Shown: piece after piece, positions 19,203 through 29,538 of the stretch
How positions within the stretch are numbered: position 1 is the first letter of the stretch
Layout of the letters: each line of letters begins with the position of its first letter
Origin: CAWCBH01 sp963793785
GTDB taxonomy: Bacteria > Actinomycetota > Thermoleophilia > Solirubrobacterales > 70-9
NCBI GenBank assembly: GCA_963793785.1
Contig: CAWCBH010000003.1
Coordinates: 1,736,001-1,800,000 of the forward strand
Length of the DNA: 64,000 nt
Direction: 5' to 3'
Program-made: the position numbers and the translations under genes
Notes under the pieces: generated by a model
Told to the model about the DNA's origin: nothing
Database searches by the model: none
The model's input: the letters and a program-made list of their open reading frames with translations, nothing else

Positions 19203-20108
19203 TCAGCGGTGCGCGCGGCACCAGGCGTCGCGTGCCTCGCGGTGCCCGGGGGTGCCGCCGCCGGAGATGAACCGCGCCCAGGCGGCCGTCGACGACTTGA
19301 TCCGCTCGACGACCATCTTGCGCTCCTGCGGGGACTCGGCGGCGAGCAGGCGCTCGGCGCTGCGCCAGGCCTGCTCGCGCCAGCTCTTCACCGTCTCCAG
19401 GACCCCGATCTCGTCCAGCGGCGAGGGCCCGGCGTCGACCTCGTCGAAGGTCGGGTCGTAGTGGGCGGCGATGTAGTCCTGGATCGGGTCGAAGACGCGG
19501 GCGTTGATCTCGTTGACGGCGTCGTGGTCGGGCTTGCGCGAGGCGCCGTTGCGGGCCCGCAGGCCGACCTTCTCGAGCACGAACGGGAGGTCGTGCTGGA
19601 CGTGGACGTTGGAGAACAGCAGCACGTCCTGGCCGGCGTTTGCGTCGCCCGTCGCCGCGGTCTCGAACGCGACCCGCCAGCCCTCGGCGACCGGGCCGCC
19701 GTTGGCCCAGTTGCGAAAGGCGTTGAAGTAGCGGTTCGAGAAGGCGGTGATCAGATAGGTGAAGTAGCGGCGATGGCGGACCAGGCCCGGTTGGGGGCGG
19801 GCGAGGTCGGCGCGCAGCCCGCGGGTGATCTGCAGGTAGCTGAACGAGGTCACCGCGCGGTGGTCGCAGCGGACGTCGAAGCGGTGCCACTGCTTGCGCA
19901 GCCGCCGGACCAGCAGGTCGATGCAGTCGATCGAGGCGCGGCGGCAGTTGCGAACCGGCTTCGGCTGCGGCCCGATCGGCACCTGGTCGGGCGGCAGCGC
20001 CTGCGGCCAGGGCGGGTTGGGAACCGCCTCCTGGCCCTGCGCCGAGGTCGCCAGCCCGACGGCGCCGACAAGCGCCAGGGCCGCGACGATCCGCACCCGT
20101 GCCTCCAC
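19203..20108 (-). CDS. DUF5995 family protein
   Basis: 301 residues, intact, with a signal peptide (RIVAALALVGAVGLATSAQG). The mature part has the family features HRFDVRCDHRAVTSFSYLQI, YFTYLITAFSNRYFNAFRNW, SNVHVQHDLPFVLEKVGL, DHDAVNEINARVFDPIQDYI and a late RERMVVERI-like helix, with conserved His and Asp residues that suggest a helical metal-binding enzyme. The function of DUF5995 is not known to me. Two N-terminal cysteines (RNCRRASIDC) could form a disulphide. It is convergent with ogt, the two stops sharing a TGATCA sequence. Confidence 0.75.
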   Translation of the reverse strand: MEARVRIVAALALVGAVGLATSAQGQEAVPNPPWPQALPPDQVPIGPQPKPVRNCRRASIDCIDLLVRRLRKQWHRFDVRCDHRAVTSFSYLQITRGLRADLARPQPGLVRHRRYFTYLITAFSNRYFNAFRNWANGGPVAEGWRVAFETAATGDANAGQDVLLFSNVHVQHDLPFVLEKVGLRARNGASRKPDHDAVNEINARVFDPIQDYIAAHYDPTFDEVDAGPSPLDEIGVLETVKSWREQAWRSAERLLAAESPQERKMVVERIKSSTAAWARFISGGGTPGHREARDAWCRAHR

Positions 20109-20124
20109 GCCTCCAGCTTAAGAG

Positions 20125-21232
20125 CTAGCCGGCAGTCTTGAGCAGGTAGTCGCGGACGAAGTCGTCGATGTCGCCGTTGAGCACCCGCTGGGTGTCGCCG
20201 GACTCGTGCCCGGTGCGGTGGTCCTTGACCCGCTGGTCGGGGTGCAGGAAGTAGCTGCGGATCTGCGAGCCCCAGGCGACGTCCTTGACCTCTCCCCTCA
20301 CCTTGGCCAGCTCCTCGGCTCGCTTTCGCTCCTCCAGCTCGATCAGCTTCGAGCGCAGCAGCTGCATCGCCACCGCCTTGTTCTGGGTCTGCGAGCGCTC
20401 GTTCTGGCACTGGACGACGACGCCGGTGGGGATGTGGGTGATGCGGACCGCGGAGTCGGTCTTGTTGACGTGCTGGCCACCGGCGCCGGAGGCCCGGTAG
20501 GTGTCGACCCGCAGCTCGGCGTCGTCGAGCTCGACCTCGACTCCCTCGTCGACCAGCGGCCCGACATCGACCTGGGCGAAGCTGGTGTGGCGCCGCGAGG
20601 AGGAGTCAAACGGCGAGATGCGGACCAGCCGGTGGACGCCGCGCTCGGCGGCGAAGAGGCCGTAGGCGTTCTCGCCGCGGGCGACGAAGGTCGCCGACTT
20701 CAGCCCCGCCTCCTCCCCGGGCGAGGCCTCCTTCATCTCGACTCCGAAGCCGCGCTTCTCGGCCCAGCGCAGGTACATCCGCAGCAGCATCTCCGCCCAG
20801 TCCTGGGAGTCGGTGCCGCCGGCGCCGGCGTGGACGCTGACCACCGCGTCGCCGGGGTCGTACTCGCCGCTGAACAGGCGCCCTTCCTCGAGCTCGGCGA
20901 GGCGGCGCTCGACCGAGGCCAGCTGCTGGGCCAGCTCAGCCGCCATCTCCTCGTCCTCTGCCGCCATCTCGGCCAGCTCGTCGAGGTCGGCGGCGTCGGC
21001 GGTCAGCGAGCGGAACGTCTCCAGCTTGCGCTGGGCGCGGGCGTGCGCGGCGGAGGTGGTGGCGGCGGAGCCCTGGTCGTCCCAGAACCCCGGCGCCTGC
21101 ATCTCGCCCTCGAGGCGGTCTACGTCAGCCTGCAGCGCGGCGGGGTCAAAGGTAGTCCGAGAGCAGCGAGATCTGCTCGCGGACTGCGGTCAGTCGCGCC
21201 GGGATCGACTCCGTTGAGGCGCCATCGGCCAT
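20125..21232 (-). CDS. prfB: Peptide chain release factor 2, made by programmed +1 frameshift
   Basis: RF2 ends translation at UAA and UGA. The first 28 codons (MADGASTESIPARLTAVREQ onward) end at an in-frame TGA inside CTTTGAC, and reading continues in the +1 frame as DPAALQADVDRLEGEM. The total of 368 residues equals the usual RF2 length. Diagnostic motifs are the SPF tripeptide in RISPFDSSSRRHTSFA, which recognises the stop codon, and the catalytic GGQ in ASGAGGQHVNKTDSAVRI. This frameshift is the family's known autoregulation, unlike the error-type frameshifts elsewhere in the window. ATG 21232 has only a weak ribosome site. Confidence 0.95.
21145..21151 (-). promoter_or_regulatory. prfB: prfB programmed +1 frameshift site CTTTGAC
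   Basis: The heptamer CTT TGA C follows the codons for LLSDY. The ribosome slips on CTT, skips one U and reads GAC. Low RF2 slows termination at this UGA and raises slippage, so RF2 controls its own level. The usual AGGGGG spacer upstream is not seen; the bases before the site read CTCTCGGACTAC. Confidence 0.9.
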
Positions 21233-21252
21233 GCCCAGAGGATATTGATGGG

Positions 21253-21699
21253 CTAGGGCGCCGTGACCGTGCGCGAGCGGGCGCCGTTGCAGAACCCGTT
21301 GGCGGTGTTGGGGAAGTCCGGCACCTCGGCGTAGACGCGCTTTCCGTGCAGCGCGTCGGAGCGGACCCGGAAGCGCCACTCGCCACGGAAGTTCGTCTGC
21401 ATGCCGAAGGTGAGCTTCTTGTCCTTGCCCGGCATCACCCTGCGGACGCTCACCGGCCACTGCCCCGAGTTGGTGCAGAAGTGCTCGTCGAAGGAGTCGG
21501 CGATGACCTTGCCCGAGATCACGTCGTTGGCGCGATCGACCTTGATCGTCACGGCTTGGACGTAGTAGGGGTTGCGCCCGGCGGCCGCCAGGCTGGTCCA
21601 GAGGACGCCAGCGCCGAGGCAGGCGACGAGCGCGATGGCAAGCCAACTCTTTCTTCCCCGCACGGGTCGCAGGCTAGCGCTCGATTCCGGCTGAGGCAA
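21253..21699 (-). CDS. Small secreted or membrane-anchored protein of unknown function
   Basis: An N-terminal helix (WLAIALVACLGAGVLWTSLA) is followed by about 105 residues rich in beta strands: YYVQAVTIKVDRANDVISG, two cysteines in the mature part (HFCTNSGQW and NGFCNGARS), and FGMQTNFRGEWRFRVRSD. The order strand, Cys, strand, Cys is consistent with an immunoglobulin-like or carbohydrate-binding fold outside the membrane. TTG 21699 overlaps the previous gene; GTG 21663 is an equally good start that still includes the helix. The function is not recognised. Confidence 0.6.
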   Translation of the reverse strand: MPQPESSASLRPVRGRKSWLAIALVACLGAGVLWTSLAAAGRNPYYVQAVTIKVDRANDVISGKVIADSFDEHFCTNSGQWPVSVRRVMPGKDKKLTFGMQTNFRGEWRFRVRSDALHGKRVYAEVPDFPNTANGFCNGARSRTVTAP

Positions 21700-22055
21700 G
21701 GGCCGCGGCGCGGTCCTCGCCGGTGACCACGCGGTCGATCAGGCCGTCGCGAAACTCGAACAGCGCGCCGAGCTCTTCCTCATCGGCCAGCTCGCTGCTC
21801 CTGCTGCCACCACCACTGGCGCCGGATCAGGGCGACCGCCCGGTCGCCGTGCTCGCGGACGCCGTCGAGGACGACCCGCTGCTCGAGCTCGCCGCCCGGT
21901 TGCCGGCTCGCCCAGACCCGCGCCCCGTCGTGCCCGTAGCGCGGTCCCCGCGCGGTGACCAGTTCGACATGCGGGTGCAGCGTCGCCACCAGGGCCTCGG
22001 CGTCGGCGGCGTTGAAGGCGTCGTAGAAGCGCCGAATCAGCTCTTCTGCGCCCAC
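21674..22055 (-). CDS. SnoaL-like (NTF2-fold) small protein
   Basis: About 127 residues: EELIRRFYDAFNAADAEALV, ATLHPHVELVTARGPRYGHD, then GARVWASRQPGGELEQRVVL and a last strand ALFEFRDGLIDRVVTGED. This is the standard SnoaL_2 order. An apparent frameshift at about 21795 separates the tryptophan-rich strand RRQWWWQ from the C-terminus. GTG 22055 starts 11 bp after the secA stop, so it may be read from the secA transcript. The ligand is unknown. Confidence 0.75.
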
Positions 22056-22065
22056 CGGCCCGCCC

Positions 22066-24936
<2,871 letters not shown>

Positions 24937-24948
24937 AAGAGGAGATTA

Positions 24949-24970
24949 GCCGTCGCCCTCTGGCGACGGC
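24949..24970 (-). promoter_or_regulatory. Perfect inverted repeat in the secA leader
   Basis: GCCGTCGCC and GGCGACGGC form a nine-base perfect stem around a four-base loop, 12 bp before the secA start. There is no T run, so a terminator is unlikely. It may be an RNA hairpin that limits secA initiation, or an operator for the divergent secA/nfo pair. Confidence 0.45.
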
Positions 24971-25019
24971 AGAGGCAGGTCAGGCGCGAAGCGCCGCAAT
25001 TGTGTGTTAGCTGTCTGGG

Positions 25020-25961
25020 ATGGCCAAGCAGGCGGTCGGAGCGCACATATCAGGGAGCGATCCGCTGGCGATCGCCGCCGAGCTGGGAGCCGACTGCGTG
25101 CAGGTCTTCCTCTCGAACCCGCAGGGATGGGAGAAGCCGCCGCCGCGAGACGACGCCGCTGAGCTGCGCGAGTCTCCGGTCGGCATCTACGTCCACGCGC
25201 CCTACCTGATCAACGTCTGCTCGCCCCGCAACAACGTCCGCTACGGCTCCCGCAAGATCCTCACCCAGACCTGCGAGGCGGCAGCGGAGATCGGCGCGCT
25301 CGCCGTGATCGTCCACCCCGGCTACGCCGAGGACGGGATCGAGGCCGGCGTCGGGCGCTGGAGCCGCACCCTGGAGATGCTCGAGTCAGAAGTGCCGGTC
25401 TACCTGGAGAACACCGCCGGCGGCGAGAACGCGGTGGCGCGCCGCTTCGAGGCGCTGGCGCAGCTCTGGGAGGTGGTGGACGCGGCGGAGACGGATTTCG
25501 AGCTCGGCTTCTGCTTCGACACCTGCCACGCCCACGCCGCCGGCGAGGACCTGAGCGGCGCGGTCGACCGGGTCACGGCGATCACCGGCTCGATCGACCT
25601 CCTCCACGTCAACGACTCGCGCGACCCTCCCGGCACCGGCGCCGACCGCCACGCCAACATCGGCGCCGGCACGATCGACCTCGACCTGCTGCGGGAGATG
25701 ATCGCCGCCGCCGAGGCGCCGGTCGTGGTCGAGACCCCGCGCGACCTCGAGGCGCTGCGGGCCGACATCGCCTTCGTGCGGGCGCGCTCGCCTGGGCCAA
25801 TCGCCAGCCGTTCTGTGTCCCGTAAGCGTCCATCACGGGACGTTGTGGGACACGGTTCGCGGCTGGGTAACGGCGGCGCGCAGGTCGGCTACCACCTGCT
25901 CCGGCTCCTCGGTGACCTGTTGCCAGGTGTAGCGGAGCACCGAGAACCCCGCGGCACGTAA
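25020..25961 (+). CDS. nfo: Endonuclease IV (AP endonuclease), C-terminus running into a neighbouring element
   Basis: Nfo cuts DNA at abasic sites using three zinc ions, downstream of glycosylases such as Fpg. TIM-barrel and metal motifs: GAHISG, VHAPYLINVCSP, VIVHPGY, VYLENTAGG, FCFDTCHAHAAG, LLHVNDSRDPPGTGADRHAN, IGAGTIDLD and VVVETPRD. Family members usually stop soon after the final D-I-x-F-x-R helix, here DIAFVRARS at about residue 259. The reading frame runs on for some 50 residues through a palindrome and the antisense of the adjacent DUF559 gene. The true stop has probably been lost or displaced by that element. ATG 25020 lacks a strong ribosome site. Confidence 0.9.
   Translation: MAKQAVGAHISGSDPLAIAAELGADCVQVFLSNPQGWEKPPPRDDAAELRESPVGIYVHAPYLINVCSPRNNVRYGSRKILTQTCEAAAEIGALAVIVHPGYAEDGIEAGVGRWSRTLEMLESEVPVYLENTAGGENAVARRFEALAQLWEVVDAAETDFELGFCFDTCHAHAAGEDLSGAVDRVTAITGSIDLLHVNDSRDPPGTGADRHANIGAGTIDLDLLREMIAAAEAPVVVETPRDLEALRADIAFVRARSPGPIASRSVSRKRPSRDVVGHGSRLGNGGAQVGYHLLRLLGDLLPGVAEHREPRGT
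25815..25853. repeat. Two-stem palindrome at the 3' end of the DUF559 gene
   Basis: Outer stem GTGTCCC/GGGACAC and inner stem CGTCC/GGACG, with small internal loops and a six-base apical loop. It includes the last codons and stop of the DUF559 gene and lies inside the nfo reading frame. It shares CTGTGTCCCGT plus both inner arms with the palindrome at 26727-26761. Confidence 0.8.
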
Positions 25962-26774
25962 GGCCATCTCGCGGGTGCGGTCGCGCTCGATCCGCCCGGG
26001 AGCCGTGGGCCTGGTAGCCGTCGAGCTCGACCGCGACTCGCTGGCCGGCGCCAGACGGCATCGACGAGCATCCCCGCGACCTGGAGACGTTGACCTGCGG
26101 GCAGCTCGATCCCAGACCTCTCGCAGAGCGCCAGGAAGCGCTCCTCGAGGACGCTGTACGTCCGCGCCAGCTCGGGCATGTGGGTTGCGAGGGCCTCACG
26201 CAGCGCCGCCGAGCCTGCCGGCCCCGGCCGAGGACCCGGCTGGGCTCGTGGGGGTCGAGCAGGTCGCAAGTAGTCGGCCTCGGCGAGCACCCGGCGGAGT
26301 GTGGGGCGAGGCAGCATCGAGGCGAGCATCGAGCAGCGTGCGGGCCACGCCGGTGACCGGCAGGCCGCGGTGGCGCACCTCCTCCAGGTGCCTCGAGCGA
26401 TGCACAGCGATGCTGGGTAGGGAGCGGCGGCGACCGCGAACTATTACGTGGATCCGGGTCGGGCTGGCGTCCAAGAGACCCCACAGCCAGGCCGCGGTCG
26501 TGTGGCTGAGCACAGCACTTTCTCCCGCGTAAAGCAGGGCCGCGTGGAGACGCCCCTGGAGCGAAAGCGCATCGTGGCCGACCGCGTAAACGGTTGGATG
26601 AACGCGGTGAAGACGGCCGGCCGAGATCCACTTCGAGAGCCTGCTCGACTCGATACCGAGTGAGGTGAGCTGCCGAGCACCGGTGACCCCACCCTGCCGC
26701 CCGGCGAGCTGCGAGACACGAACTGTGTCCCGTTTCCGTCCCTGCTGGACGGGTTCGGGACGCAGATCGGGCAT
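25833..26774 (-). CDS. AbiEi-like N-terminal domain plus DUF559 (Vsr-like nuclease fold) protein
   Basis: The N-terminal half has the winged-helix and AbiEi_4-type pattern: GGVTGARQLTSLGIESSRLS, AGRLHRVHPTVYAVGHDALS, LSHTTAAWLWGLLDASPTRI, RHRGLPVTGVARTLLD. The C-terminal half shows DUF559 features: VLEERFLALCERSGIELP, QVAGMLVDAVW, RVAVELDGYQAHGSRA and VLRYTWQQVTEEPEQVVADL. DUF559 belongs to the restriction-nuclease/Vsr fold and AbiEi is the antitoxin half of a type IV system, but no toxin gene is adjacent. At least four apparent frameshifts occur. The first and last codons lie within similar palindromes. ATG 26774 is the only in-frame start found. A mobile or selfish gene is inferred. Confidence 0.7.
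26727..26761. repeat. Two-stem palindrome at the 5' end of the DUF559 gene
   Basis: Left arm GTCCCGTTTCCGTCC pairs with right arm GGACGGGTTCGGGAC at 12 of 15 positions around CTGCT. It sits in codons 5-16 of the DUF559 gene and mirrors the palindrome at its other end, in the same orientation. Confidence 0.8.
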
Positions 26775-26850
26775 GCCGGCAAGGTGGCGAAGCAGGCATC
26801 ACCGCACCGCACCTGTACGTGACAGCTGTGGGTCAGATTTGCGCCAGGGC

Positions 26851-26939
26851 TAAGGCCTCGCGGCCGCGCTGGGCGGTTGAGCTAGGCCTCGCGGCGCGCT
26901 GGCCGGCTGAGGCTAGGCCTCGCGGCCGCGCAGCCGGCC
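26851..26939. repeat. Three tandem copies of the hpf 3' end
   Basis: Units of 31-32 bp start at 26851, 26883 and 26914, each with a form of TAGGCCTCGCGGCCGCGC followed by a GGCCGGC-like part. The last unit encodes the Hpf C-terminus GRLRGREA and its stop. The other two are non-coding duplicates just beyond it. Confidence 0.75.
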
Positions 26940-27260
26940 GACCAGCTTGCGGGTCTGGCTGCGCTTGCGGCGCTTCTCGCGATGCTTCTTGACCTGGCGG
27001 CGGATGTCCTCTGCCAGCTCGTGGATCGAGTGCATCATCTCCGGCGAGGCTTCGCGGGCGCGCAGGGTGACCCCCTTCAGATGCAGGGTGGCCTCGGCGA
27101 CCTGCTTGTCGGCGATCGACGGGTTGCGCTCCTCGATCAGCTCGACGTCGAGCGTCGCCAGCTCGGAGACCTGCTTGCCCACCCGCCTGAAGCGCTTCGT
27201 CACCTGATCGCGGAGCTCCTCGGTGACCTCGACGTTGCGACCCCGAATCTCGATTCGCAC
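26913..27260 (-). CDS. hpf: Ribosome hibernation-promoting factor, short form
   Basis: 115 residues, intact. Family fold RIEIRGRNVEVTEELRDQVT, KRFRRVGKQVSELATLDVEL, HLKGVTLRAREASPEMMHSI, then a strongly basic tail KKHREKRRKRSQTRKLVGRL. The second dimerisation domain of long Hpf is absent, so it resembles short HPF/YfiA proteins, which silence ribosomes in stationary phase. It lies between comF and secA as in many actinobacteria, but is separated from secA by nfo and the DUF559 element. The ribosome site GGAGG sits before ATG 27260. Confidence 0.92.
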   Translation of the reverse strand: MRIEIRGRNVEVTEELRDQVTKRFRRVGKQVSELATLDVELIEERNPSIADKQVAEATLHLKGVTLRAREASPEMMHSIHELAEDIRRQVKKHREKRRKRSQTRKLVGRLRGREA

Positions 27261-27362
27261 GTTGCCTCCTTGCTCGGTGAGGCCACGGATGCTACCCCCT
27301 GCCCGGGCGACTGGCCGGAGGTTCGATGCACCTGCCGGCGGCCCTCGGCGAGCCCCTTCGGA

Positions 27363-28016
27363 TCAGGGCGTGCGGGCGAAGGTCAGGGCGCTGACGCGAA
27401 GCGCCCCGGCGCCGCGCAGGACCTCGGCACAAGCGCGCAACGTGGCCCCTGTGGTGACGACGTCGTCGACGAGGACGACGCGCTCAGGGACCGCATCGCG
27501 GGCCTGGAATCGCGGTGGCTGACGAATCCGCCGCAACCGCGTACGGCCGACCTGGCGCGCCGAGCCGAGGCGGGACAGGCAGAGGTCGATCGGCGTCTCG
27601 CGCAGCCGGGCCAGCCGGCGGCCCAGCTCCAGCGCCGGGTCGAAGCCGCGCCGGCGCCCGCGCCACGGCGCGGTCGGCACCGGCACGATCACGCCGGCGA
27701 CCGCTCCCGGCGGGGCGAGCAGATGCAGGCGCTCGGCCATCACCGCGGCGACCGGGAGCAGGCTGCGGAACTTGAGCGCGAAGACGAGCTGTCGGGCGAT
27801 GCCGGCGTGAGCCGCCGCGGACCAGCAGGCGTCGAGGCCCGGCGGCGGCTGGCCGGCCAGGACCGGCGCCGCCCGCAGCTCGGCGGCGCAGCGACCGCAG
27901 ATCACCTCCTCCCCACCGCAGCCCGCGCCGCAGGTCGCACACAACGGCGGTACCAGCAGCGCCGCCAGGTCCCGGATCGCCATCGGCCGCAGCGCCGTGA
28001 GGTCCCGGATCTCCAT
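27363..28016 (-). CDS. comF: ComF-family phosphoribosyltransferase-like protein
   Basis: 217 residues, intact. The N-terminal zinc ribbon reads CATCGAGCGGEEVICGRC, followed by LKFRSLLPVAAVMAERL, VPVPTAPWRGRRRGFDPALE and the PRPP-binding loop VVLVDDVVTTGATLRACAEV. ComF assists DNA uptake in competent bacteria and is often kept as an orphan gene; no other competence genes are visible. The start is uncertain: an in-frame ATG also exists about 12 residues in (MAIRDLAALL). Confidence 0.88.
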   Translation of the reverse strand: MEIRDLTALRPMAIRDLAALLVPPLCATCGAGCGGEEVICGRCAAELRAAPVLAGQPPPGLDACWSAAAHAGIARQLVFALKFRSLLPVAAVMAERLHLLAPPGAVAGVIVPVPTAPWRGRRRGFDPALELGRRLARLRETPIDLCLSRLGSARQVGRTRLRRIRQPPRFQARDAVPERVVLVDDVVTTGATLRACAEVLRGAGALRVSALTFARTP

Positions 28017-28086
28017 CGGCCACAGGTTGGCCGCGAGACCCGCGCACAGGCATTCCGGTTTGTGCCGAATCCGCGACCCGGACGGG

Positions 28087-29108
28087 TCAGGAGGTCGCAG
28101 GGATCACGGACGTGCCGGCGGCAATGCCGTCGACGAGGGTCGTGCCGGGCTCCAGCTCGGTGCCTTCGAGGAGGATCGCCTCCTTGATCCGGCACCCGTC
28201 GCCGAGCCGGCACGAATCGCCGATGACCGCCGGCCCCTCGATCCGCACTCCCTCGCCGATCCGCACCCCTTGCCGACCAGCAGCGGCGGCTCCAGATCGG
28301 CCGCCGCCAGGTCGCTGGCCGACCGCACGCCGTCACCGACCTCCTCGCCGTCCGCGTCGACCGCGACAGCCCCCCGCAGCGCGTCGAAGTTGCCCCGGCG
28401 CAGCTCCTCGAGATTGCCGATGTCGTTCCAGTAGGCGTCGATCTCGTGCGAGTAGAAGGGGACGTCGGCCTCCATCAGCGCCGGGAACACGTCCAGCGCC
28501 CAGTCCGCGAAGCCGCCCGGGTCGTCGGCGCCGGCGGCCCGGCTGGCGCCCTCAGCCGGGAAGAAGTCGAAGATCTCGGAGCGAAACATGTAGATGCCGC
28601 AGTTGGCGAGGTCCGAGAGCGCCTCCGCGGGCTCGGGCTTCTCCTGAAAACCCTGCACGCGGCCGTCGGAGCCGGTGATCGCGACGCCGAACTGGCTGGT
28701 GTCGTCGACCCGCTTCGTCGCCAGCGTCGCGATCCCGTCGTGGGACTGGTGAAACTCGCGCATCGCGCCGAGGTCGATGTCGGTCAGCGCATCGCCGGAG
28801 ATGACCAGGAATGAATCGCCGAGGAAGCCGGCGACCTTGCGGACGCCGCCCGAGGTCCCCAGCAGCTGCTCCTCCTCGCTGTAGGAGAGGTCGAGGCCGA
28901 AGCTCGATCCGTCGCCGAAGTGGTCCTGGATCAGCTCCCCGAACCAGTGCAGGTTGGCGATCACCTCGGTGAACCCGTGCCTGGCAAGGAGCCGGGCGAT
29001 GTGCTCCATCACCGGCCGGTTGAGGACCGGCACCATCGGCTTCGGCATCTCGTAGGTGATCGGGCGCAGCCGGGTCCCCAGCCCCGCCGCGAGGATCATC
29101 GCGCGCAT
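28087..29108 (-). CDS. Nucleotidyltransferase, mannose-1-phosphate guanylyltransferase type
   Basis: About 340 residues. The nucleotide-binding start MILAAGLGTRLRPITYEMPK and PMVPVLNRPVMEHI are followed by TSGGVRKVAGFLGDSFLVIS, GDALTDIDL, FQEKPEP, NCGIYMFRSEIFDFFP and AYWNDIGNLEEL. The C-terminal left-handed beta-helix repeats (LLVGKGVRIGEGVRIEGPAV and IGDSCRLGDGCRI) appear after correcting one base near 28270. It makes an activated sugar (GDP-mannose or dTDP/UDP-glucose type) for envelope glycans; base and sugar specificity cannot be told. A second, similar enzyme is at 35157-36131. Confidence 0.85.
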
Positions 29109-29119
29109 CCGGGGCGAGG

Positions 29120-29528
29120 CTATCGGAGCGGCTCCAGGCCGACGGCGGCGAGCGCTGCCGCCAGGTCGCGCCCCCATTCGTGGCGCACGATCATGCCGTC
29201 GCGGAAGGTCCAGGTATGCGCCTCCTCCTGGACGATCTCGACCTCGCTGCCGCGGCCGCAGGTGCAAAAGTCGACCAAGGCCACTACCGCGTCACCGGCT
29301 TCGTAGAGCTCGCGCAGCTCGTGTCGCGAGCTGTCGAAGTGCTCGGAGATGTTGCGGAGCGCCTGGCCGACCTCGGCCTTGCCGCGGCGAGTCCCCGGAT
29401 CGACCGCCTCGGGCGGATTGACGTACTCGACGTCCTCAGCGGCCAAGGCGAGGAGCTGCTCGTGATCGTGATCGACGAGACCGTCCTCGTAGATCCGCCG
29501 AACGATGCTCGGCGTTGGCCTCCGTCAC
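29120..29528 (-). CDS. SnoaL-like (NTF2-fold) small protein
   Basis: About 135 residues: IVRRIYEDGLVDHDHEQLLA, LAAEDVEYVNPPEAVDPGTR, EVGQALRNISEHFDSSRHEL, VALVDFCTCGRGSEVEI and HTWTFRDGMIVRHEWGRD, the SnoaL_2 order. One apparent frameshift lies near 29500. GTG 29528 starts 10 bp after the ahcY stop, so it likely shares the ahcY transcript. A cyclase, isomerase or binding role is unresolved. Confidence 0.75.
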
Positions 29529-29538
29529 CGGCTCGGGG

